20,539 nt of DNA from NCBI GenBank assembly GCA_964449305.1, contig CAYUYM010000038.1, forward strand, positions 1 to 20,539, in the 5' to 3' direction. How positions within the stretch are numbered: position 1 is the first letter of the stretch; every line of letters begins with the position of its first letter. The stretch is from CAYUYM01 sp964449305. GTDB lineage: Bacteria; Bacteroidota; Ignavibacteria; SZUA-365; CAYQST01. This document shows positions 15,401-20,539 of the stretch, one piece after another. Made by a program: the position numbers and the translations under genes. Under the pieces are notes generated by a model that saw only the letters and a list, made by a program, of their open reading frames with translations, had not been told where the DNA came from and ran no database searches.

Positions 15401-17481
15401 AGGAGCATCCCATCATGGGCAACGGCTTCTCGGGTGCCATCAAGGCCACGTTCAACTCCGCGCAGATCGAGGTGTCGGCGATGGCCATGTTCGGCAGCAC
15501 GTCCTACAACTCCACGTCGAAGTACCGCTACTGGTATGTGGATGCGAAGGTGATCCTGCCGCCGCCCGGCATCACCTTCCTGCCCGGCGTGGCGCTCTAC
15601 GGCTTCGGCGTGGGGGCGTGGCAGCGCATGAACGTGACGGCCGTGCCGACGCTCAACGTGGCGCAGATCGAGAACAGCACGCAGGCGACGGGTGCCACCT
15701 CCTCCGGCATGTCCTTCACGCCCAACCCGAACATCGGTTTCGGCTTCAAGCTCACCGGTGTGCTGGGCACCACGCCCGATGCCTCGAAGTGCAATGCAGA
15801 TGTGACGCTGTCCGGGCAGTTCTCCACGTCGGGGGGGATGATCGACATCGGCATCCAGGGCAGCCTGTGGGCGATGGCCAAGCTCACGGAGCGGTCCAAT
15901 GCGCCGGTGACGGGAAACATCTCGCTGAACTACAACTTCCCGACGAAGATCTTCCACATGACGGCGCAGGTGAACATCAACAAGGATCCCATCACCACGC
16001 CGGGTGGTGTGAACATGGTGGCGCACTTCGATGGGAAGACGGGGGACTGGTATGTGAAGGTGGGCGAGCCGGCGAACCGCAACATCATCAGGATCGCCGG
16101 CGTGAATGTGGAATCATATTTCATGATGGGGAAGACGATCACCCCGCCGCAGGGCTTCAGCCCCGCGATCACGAACGGCCTGCACAGCGTGGGCATCTGG
16201 AGCTTCACCCCCGATCCGAACGCGGTCAACGCGGCGGTGGGTGGGACGGGCTTCGCCACGGGTGTGGGTGTCGTGTTCGACAACGGCACGAAGGACCGGC
16301 ATCTGTTCGGGCGCGTCCATCTGCGCTCGCATGTGGCCGGCGGCTTCGAGGTGAACCTCTCGCTCGTGCGCTATCCGCCGACAGCCGTGTGCTACGGCGG
16401 CGGCACGCTCACCGGCATCAACAAATGGTACACGCAGGGATCGGTGGCTGCCTTCGCCATCTTCAACTGCGTGATCCATGTGGACATGAAGGACGGCACG
16501 TGGAAGGACCCCTGCCTCTACTGCTGCAAGAACAACCATCCCAACGGTTGTGACTTCACGCTGGCGGACATCAAGCTCGGGGCCTACCTCATGGGTGGCT
16601 TCCCCAAACCACTGTGGCTGGAGGGGCAGGCAAGCGGATCCTTCAACTTCCTGAACGGCAATGTGACCGGGTCCTTCACGGTGGACATCGATTATGGATC
16701 GAAGTGCATCCCCTCGTCGCCGCCGGTGACCACGGCCGCCGGACCGGCGCAGGATGCCGCTGCCGAGCAACAGATGCGCCTCATCAAGAGCATCACGCCC
16801 GCGCACAGCGCCACGGGCATCCCGCTCGACGCGCGGCCGCGCGTGCTGTACGGCTTCGTCCCGAACGAGGCCTTCGACGTGATCGAGAGCCAGGGCGACG
16901 CCGCGGGTTCCACAAAGAACCGCACCTTCCAGGCGCGCTACACCACCACGTGGCGGAAGTTCGACGGGCAGGCCTTTGTCGCGCTCAGCCACCGGTCCAT
17001 CGTGAACGAGCTCGGGGAGTACATCTACTGCATCAACGCCCCGATCGCCCCGATCAGCGCGGCCTACCGCCCCAACGCCAGCGGCCCGTCCGGCCCCGTG
17101 GCGATCGCCGGGCCGAAGGCGCCGGTCACGCTCATCGATGTGGAGCCCCCGACGCCGAAGTCGCCACCGCCGCCACCACCGCCGGATTTCGGGCCGAACC
17201 TCGATTCCGCCACCACCTATCGCTTCACCGTGGCGGCGACGCTCTTCGAGTTGAAAAACGGTCAGTGGGTGCCCGCCCTCAAGCGAAACGGGCAGCCGGT
17301 GACGCAGACGCAGGAGGTGCAGTTCGTCACCGTGGCGCGCCCCGTGCCTCCACCACCGCCGCGGCTCATCAACACCAGCACGCCGATGCAGCAGGGATCG
17401 CTGCTGCGCACGCCCGACGCACCGGGCCCGCTCGGACGAACGATTTCTCCCGGGATGGCGTTCAGTGATGGAGGAAGATGA
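12439..17481 (+). CDS. Giant secreted protein with TANFOR-like N-terminus and long beta-rich body
   Basis: I start at ATG 12439, 11 bases after the previous stop, giving 1680 residues; the frame is open further upstream but only as a shadow of the barrel gene. A signal peptide (SIRRLLLLALLLVPGAGDLQA) ends near residue 41. Residues 42-175 (QLNVSLNVTARPNPYISAW through VCRFFSITAYQ) and an Ig/FN3-like unit at 176-295 (APILQFPPDAAVL, FRWSAVTPTPPG, VNQYVWTVRAMDEQG) resemble TANFOR-type proteins of Bacteroidota. A Gln/Pro-rich linker (296-360) precedes about 1070 residues of repetitive beta structure with GF, NG and Asn/Thr turns. A Cys cluster, CLYCCKNNHPNGC, lies near 1359-1371. The C-terminal part has an Ig-like domain (from about 1445) and two proline runs (about 1575 and 1638). 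No Type IX sorting tail is visible. The family name is from memory; function unknown. Confidence 0.7.
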   Translation: MNAAPSSPVESPASTQRGMRSIRRLLLLALLLVPGAGDLQAQLNVSLNVTARPNPYISAWSTRKETAMFTVIIPPNAQPIQAKFKVEIRLDGDLKARTKLASMPVTTIPAGVSTYYPETLIPMNAVELLGSGKETATKTGMLPAGDYEFCVDLINPADGSSWLTAPVCRFFSITAYQAPILQFPPDAAVLQPQERPIFRWSAVTPTPPGIVRHRLLVFEVLQGQTPTQAFRSNRPILDREVAAMTQLIWPADFLLPGRVNQYVWTVRAMDEQGSPLGEPDGYAEPFSFTVAAAQRRGQETQITGSEQTQRTMTQAPPPGGSQMRQAPAQGNETVDPQNYGAGNPQPAPSSCQPAGVTPPLVNNQTPSTKAANDFVDSVITVGLFPMKVLTASGTSSALAGTGSILVSWLRTPIAVQFSALKVNTDNVVYDGDVVATLDATPDPYSTQWVTNVVGGLPWTHKQVAKLNTWLHAHFNKLVKNLDLNTQVANATNNPVKLPLGLNNLKGYTVAIAEMKFNVTGAQLVGVAAFPIPEHNDTLGFKVSSLLFGPSGPSLSGAKLGLLNDITFTGNVPSGDTYTISFLGANQSGDGTWVDWDCEGFRTLNVDIGIGFPRSWLVPSPDPDPNKKVQARITTTVADWDDWMVSTALPRCTIAGTNGTEIEVVNMAYDHSDTRNPAGILFPKGYQGDTTTTYQGFSIKLASVYLPDKLRTFEDSTRRISISVNDVIINKHGINGNLLAKNVVQYPKGNISSLAASIDTVSITLVNSSVTNAYMRGLITLPVSDTTVTNALDYKALFTNGSGFQFTLDPKGPITAKLFAGGQFVLNKSSNMTLKLDKKASFNLNLNGSFEWADLDIGPVKNVNFKVTFQNMGMAYSDSAGMTYAIGQWSFASPQKSISKFPVTIENIKFVNKPKQGDEILRGALQFTVVVNLSENKIGGRSTLEVVGAIERPPGKKFTAKYISVRVDSIHVHAKTSAVNVEGWVAFMQEHPIMGNGFSGAIKATFNSAQIEVSAMAMFGSTSYNSTSKYRYWYVDAKVILPPPGITFLPGVALYGFGVGAWQRMNVTAVPTLNVAQIENSTQATGATSSGMSFTPNPNIGFGFKLTGVLGTTPDASKCNADVTLSGQFSTSGGMIDIGIQGSLWAMAKLTERSNAPVTGNISLNYNFPTKIFHMTAQVNINKDPITTPGGVNMVAHFDGKTGDWYVKVGEPANRNIIRIAGVNVESYFMMGKTITPPQGFSPAITNGLHSVGIWSFTPDPNAVNAAVGGTGFATGVGVVFDNGTKDRHLFGRVHLRSHVAGGFEVNLSLVRYPPTAVCYGGGTLTGINKWYTQGSVAAFAIFNCVIHVDMKDGTWKDPCLYCCKNNHPNGCDFTLADIKLGAYLMGGFPKPLWLEGQASGSFNFLNGNVTGSFTVDIDYGSKCIPSSPPVTTAAGPAQDAAAEQQMRLIKSITPAHSATGIPLDARPRVLYGFVPNEAFDVIESQGDAAGSTKNRTFQARYTTTWRKFDGQAFVALSHRSIVNELGEYIYCINAPIAPISAAYRPNASGPSGPVAIAGPKAPVTLIDVEPPTPKSPPPPPPPDFGPNLDSATTYRFTVAATLFELKNGQWVPALKRNGQPVTQTQEVQFVTVARPVPPPPPRLINTSTPMQQGSLLRTPDAPGPLGRTISPGMAFSDGGR

Positions 17482-17482
17482 C

Positions 17483-19735
17483 ATGACACACGCTTCACCC
17501 ACAACCACCGCTCCCACACGCCCCACATCCGGGACCATGACCATGCATGCACCGCACAGGACAGACCGTTCCTCCCACCATCGGCGGAGTGCCTCATCCT
17601 TCCGTCTCCTCCTCGGAGCGTGCCTGCTGTTTGCACTCGTGCGGCCGGCTGCAGCGCAGGACGACATGAACGCCTCCCTGCGCGCGCACATCGGCGGCGC
17701 GGCGCGGTACATGGACAATGCCGTCATCCTGCGCTGGGGCGTGGACAAGCCCACCGTGCTCTTCCTCGGCTTCGAGGCGGGCTACATCATCGACCGAGCC
17801 GAGTCCACCGACGGGCGCATTCCACCGGCAACCGCCTTCACCACGCTCACGAAGGATCCGGTGCTGCCCTGGAGTGCCGAGGCCTGGTCGCGGTATTTCG
17901 CAAACGCCCCGCAGGTGAAGGCCGCAGAGCCCGACCACGCCATGGTGGCCGCCTCCGTCCTGGAGAAGGGGCAGTACGGCGGTGTTGACGATGGCGGCGG
18001 GGATGAGCGGGAGATTCAGGAGCGCCGCTCCATGCTGGACATGCGCCACAGCTTTGCCATGATCGCCGCGGACCGTTCGTCGGCGGCCGCCGAGGGACTG
18101 GGGCTGCGCTTCGCCGATGCCTCGGTGACGCGGGGTCGGACCTATGCCTATCGCATCCGCTTCGCGGGCACCTCGCCCGTGTATCGTGTCGACACGGGAT
18201 ACGTGGTGGTGAGGGCCGTTCCGTATGCCCCGCCCACACGGGCGGGCGCGCTCCAGGCCGACGAGAACGACGGCAGCATCACGCTGTTCTGGCCGGCGTT
18301 CAGGGAGTACTCATCCTACACCGTGCAGCGCTCCGACGATGGCGGGAAAACCTTCAGCGCAATCACCCGCGCCCCACTCATCACGCTTCGTGCGGCGGTG
18401 ACGGCCGACACGCTTCCCGAAAGTTTTCTGGATTCAAACGTGGTCAACTACCGACCCTTCGTGTACCGTGTCCATGGGGCCACGGCCTTCGGAACGGAGG
18501 AGCTTGTCGGCGAGGTCAAGGCCATGGGGCGCGACAGGACGCATGCGGGCATCCCCTTCGTCCCGCAGCCGAAGCAGACCGCCACCCGGGCTGTCACCAT
18601 CACCTGGACGATGGAGGAGCCGCTTGCGGCCGACCTCGCGGGCTTCGCGGTGATGCGTGACACGTCGGACAAGGGCGCCTTTGTACCCATTGTGCGGAAG
18701 CTCCTGCCGAAGACGGCGCGCACGTATGTGGACACCTCCTTCAGCGAGGATGAAGCGAATTACTACATGGTCGCATCCGTCGACACGGCGGGCAACCTTG
18801 GTCGGTCGCATCCCGCGTATGTCGCACTCATTGATTCCATCCCTCCCGCTGCGCCCGTGTGGATCAGGGGGACCATGGACTCCTCTGGCGTGGTGACGCT
18901 GCGCCTCAGGACCAACAGGGAGCGCGACTGCATGGGCTACCGCATCCTGCGCGCCAACGATCCGTCGCACGAGTTCTCCAGCATCATCGAAGCCTACGGC
19001 GACGACCGCCCGCTTGGCCCCCGCGACACGCTGCTGACCGACACGGTGGATGTGATGTCGCTTACCAGGAACGTGTACTACGTGGCGACGGCGCTGGACC
19101 GCAACTACAATGAATCGGGTTTCTCCGCGGTGCTGGCCGTGCCACGCCCGGATCTCGTGCCTCCGGCCGCCCCCGTCATCAGCGATGTGACAGTGATGGA
19201 GAAGGCGGTGGTGTTCACCATCGTCCCAAGTCCGAGCGAGGACGCCGCATCGCACATCATGTTTCGCCGCTCCGAACGTGACACCGCATGGCGGCAGGTG
19301 ATGTTCCTCGGGCCGCAGCCGGTGGCAGCCTTGGACACCGGCGTGGTGAACGGCGTGCGTTACGAATACGCCCTGCAGGCGGTGGACAGCGCCGGACTGC
19401 GATCGCCGTGGTCCGAGACGGTGTACGCCAGGCCCTACGACAGCGGCATCCGTCCGGGCGTGACGGCGCTGAGCGCACGCTACGACGAGAAGGCGGGAAG
19501 CATCCGCGTGAGCTGGGACTACGGTGCACAGCTCGAGGCCGGGAACTTCGTGGTATACCGGTCGGTGAACGGAGGTGGATTGAAGACGATGGCACGCCTC
19601 ACCGACGCAGCAGCACGCGGCGTGGTGGACACCGATGTGGCCCGCGGGTCGCGGTATGAATACGCGGTGAAGGTGTTCACGCGATCCGGAGCGGAGTCCC
19701 TCCCGGTCCGTTCGCAGCCGGTGGATTGCAAATGA
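17483..19735 (+). CDS. Secreted fibronectin type III protein with a Bacteroidota-type N-terminal domain
   Basis: I start at ATG 17483, which has GGAGG 8 bases upstream (17470-17474) and lies one base after the previous stop; GTG 17465 and ATG 17468 would overlap that gene. The product has 750 residues. A signal peptide (FRLLLGACLLFALVRPAAAQ) ends near residue 59. Residues about 65-245 form a distinctive region: AVILRWGVDKPTVLFLGFEA, GYIIDRAES, PLPW-like VLPWSAEAWSRYF, then RHSFAMIAADRSSAAAEGLG and RTYAYRIRFAG. I recognise this layout from FN3 proteins next to TANFOR-type genes in Bacteroidota. About five FN3-like domains follow (roughly 246-350, 356-450, 448-555, 553-650 and 655-750), for example YTVQRSDDGGKTFSAI and FVVYRSVNGGG. 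FN3 arrays usually mediate binding and are not catalytic. It ends VDCK without a sorting tail. Function unknown. Confidence 0.75.
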   Translation: MTHASPTTTAPTRPTSGTMTMHAPHRTDRSSHHRRSASSFRLLLGACLLFALVRPAAAQDDMNASLRAHIGGAARYMDNAVILRWGVDKPTVLFLGFEAGYIIDRAESTDGRIPPATAFTTLTKDPVLPWSAEAWSRYFANAPQVKAAEPDHAMVAASVLEKGQYGGVDDGGGDEREIQERRSMLDMRHSFAMIAADRSSAAAEGLGLRFADASVTRGRTYAYRIRFAGTSPVYRVDTGYVVVRAVPYAPPTRAGALQADENDGSITLFWPAFREYSSYTVQRSDDGGKTFSAITRAPLITLRAAVTADTLPESFLDSNVVNYRPFVYRVHGATAFGTEELVGEVKAMGRDRTHAGIPFVPQPKQTATRAVTITWTMEEPLAADLAGFAVMRDTSDKGAFVPIVRKLLPKTARTYVDTSFSEDEANYYMVASVDTAGNLGRSHPAYVALIDSIPPAAPVWIRGTMDSSGVVTLRLRTNRERDCMGYRILRANDPSHEFSSIIEAYGDDRPLGPRDTLLTDTVDVMSLTRNVYYVATALDRNYNESGFSAVLAVPRPDLVPPAAPVISDVTVMEKAVVFTIVPSPSEDAASHIMFRRSERDTAWRQVMFLGPQPVAALDTGVVNGVRYEYALQAVDSAGLRSPWSETVYARPYDSGIRPGVTALSARYDEKAGSIRVSWDYGAQLEAGNFVVYRSVNGGGLKTMARLTDAAARGVVDTDVARGSRYEYAVKVFTRSGAESLPVRSQPVDCK

Positions 19736-19783
19736 TGCGGAGTGTATCATTGCATGGCCGCGGGTGACCCCGCCCGGCAATTC

Positions 19784-20452
19784 ATGCTGCACCGATGTGC
19801 CATATCACCCATCCTGCTGTGGACCACGATGAGCCTGCTGTTTGCGGCGATGCCATCGTGTTCCCGGCAGAACGACACACGTGGAGAGATTCGCATGATT
19901 GATGAGACACCCTCACTGGAATCCCCTGCAGCACGCGACACGGCCACCTTTGGTGGAGGATGCTTCTGGTGCCTGGAGGCAGTGTTTCAGCAGGTGCGCG
20001 GCGTGCTGAGCGTCGTTTCCGGCTACGCCGGCGGGCACGTGGAGAACCCAACCTACCAGCAGGTTTGCACAGGGACAACCGGGCACGCCGAGGTGGTGCA
20101 GATCGTGTTCGACACGACGGTGATCAGCTACCAGCAGCTCCTCGAGGTGCTTTTTTCGATGCACGATCCGACCACGCCCGACCGGCAGGGCAACGATGTG
20201 GGCCCGCAGTACCGATCCATCATCCTGTTTCACACCGATGCGCAGCGCGAGCAGGCACAGCGCTTCATGAACGACCTCGACCTGAAGGGCGCCTACAACG
20301 ACCTCATTGTCACCGAGCTCGTGCCGCTGACGCGATTTCATCGGGCCGAAGAGTACCATCAGAACTACTTCGCGCAGAACCGCGCGCAGCCATATTGTCG
20401 ATACGTGATCGAACCGAAGGTGAGGAAGTACTTGGAGGGTAAGGGGGGATGA
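19784..20452 (+). CDS. msrA: Peptide methionine (S)-S-oxide reductase, possibly a lipoprotein
   Basis: The enzyme reduces methionine-S-sulfoxide in proteins. The catalytic motif TFGGGCFWCLEAVF is present, with the reactive Cys in GCFW. Also present are the conserved GYAGGHVENPTYQQVCTGTTGHAE, LFSMHDPTTPDRQGNDVGPQYRS and FHRAEEYHQNYF, and a C-terminal Cys in QPYCRYVI that can resolve the sulfenic acid or disulfide. There is no fused MsrB domain. From ATG 19784 the product is 222 residues and begins with a hydrophobic stretch (ISPILLWTTMSLLFAAMPSC), a possible lipoprotein signal with an atypical lipobox. ATG 19895 instead has GGAGA 7 bases upstream and gives a 185-residue cytoplasmic enzyme. I annotate the longer form because secreted MsrA is common in Bacteroidota, but the choice is open. 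It follows the FN3 gene by about 48 bases. Confidence 0.93.
   Translation: MLHRCAISPILLWTTMSLLFAAMPSCSRQNDTRGEIRMIDETPSLESPAARDTATFGGGCFWCLEAVFQQVRGVLSVVSGYAGGHVENPTYQQVCTGTTGHAEVVQIVFDTTVISYQQLLEVLFSMHDPTTPDRQGNDVGPQYRSIILFHTDAQREQAQRFMNDLDLKGAYNDLIVTELVPLTRFHRAEEYHQNYFAQNRAQPYCRYVIEPKVRKYLEGKGG
19883..19887 (+). promoter_or_regulatory. Ribosome binding site for an internal msrA start
   Basis: GGAGA stands 7 bases before ATG 19895, the better ribosome binding site of the candidate msrA starts. Upstream of ATG 19784 there is no purine-rich match. If used, it would make a shorter enzyme lacking the hydrophobic N-terminus. Confidence 0.5.
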
Positions 20453-20513
20453 TCGTGGACGGCAGCGGCGCGCGTCCCTCCGTCATTCATTGACAACCAT
20501 GAAAACCCGCCCG

Positions 20514-20539
20514 TTGGGTCACGGCGCGCCGTGACCCAA
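20514..20539. terminator. Perfect 26-bp palindrome at the window end, probable bidirectional terminator
   Basis: TTGGGTCACGGCG (20514-20526) is followed by its exact reverse complement (20527-20539), with an AscI-type GGCGCGCC centre. It is preceded by AAAACCCGCCCG (20502-20513). If the bases beyond the window mirror this, the stem would be about 21 bp plus a T-run, a classic bidirectional terminator for msrA and a convergent neighbour. Confidence 0.65.

Noticed and set aside
13567..16026. Long antisense open frame (819 codons) inside the giant-protein gene
   Set aside because: It is Arg/His/Gly-rich low-complexity sequence, typical of the complement of a GC-rich gene; the sense frame has a signal peptide and domain structure.
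13779..16553. Second-frame open stretch (924 codons) on the + strand inside the giant-protein gene
   Set aside because: Composition is Arg/His/Gln/Gly-rich without hydrophobic patterning, a shadow of strong third-position GC in the true frame.

Overview
The window is GC-rich bacterial DNA that looks chromosomal. It suggests a member of the Bacteroidota/Chlorobi/Ignavibacteria (FCB) group. The evidence is a three-gene succinate dehydrogenase/fumarate reductase of the Bacteroides/Bacillus type with a single five-helix cytochrome b subunit, large secreted Ig/FN3-type proteins of a kind I recognise from Bacteroidota, and many outer-membrane barrel-like proteins. A lineage near Ignavibacteria or Kapabacteria is a guess. 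I see no tRNA, rRNA, CRISPR array, transposase or integrase.

Left (1-4008, + strand): the 3' part of an HNH-nuclease gene cut by the window edge is followed by a consensus-like sigma70 promoter (907-935). A tightly coupled three-gene operon follows, with 4-bp overlaps at both junctions: a small secreted barrel-like protein, a lipoprotein with seven Asp-box (BNR) repeats that should form a beta-propeller, and a secreted protein with a coiled coil and a C-terminal barrel-like part. All three are predicted envelope proteins.

Middle (4009-10284, - strand): sdhC-sdhA-sdhB, then a strong hairpin/T-tract terminator, then a Type II restriction-modification pair of the XhoI/PaeR7I kind (N6-adenine methyltransferase, then endonuclease, joined TGA-ATG). 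The R-M block is visibly AT-richer than its neighbours. It is bracketed by an exact 18-bp direct repeat, one copy inside the 3' end of sdhB and one about 2.8 kb away beyond the endonuclease. This is the clearest sign of a discrete insertion in the window.

Right (10658-20539, + strand): a second envelope operon encodes a 589-residue outer-membrane barrel, a 1680-residue secreted protein with a TANFOR-like N-terminus and a long beta-rich body, and a 750-residue secreted protein with a distinctive N-terminal domain and about five FN3 domains. A methionine sulfoxide reductase MsrA follows; it may be a lipoprotein or cytoplasmic depending on its start. The window ends exactly at the end of a perfect 26-bp palindrome that is probably one half of a longer bidirectional terminator.

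The best candidate for a poorly described system is the barrel/giant/FN3 operon, which looks like a conserved Bacteroidota cell-surface module without a known function. The most informative structural observation is the direct repeat flanking the R-M genes.
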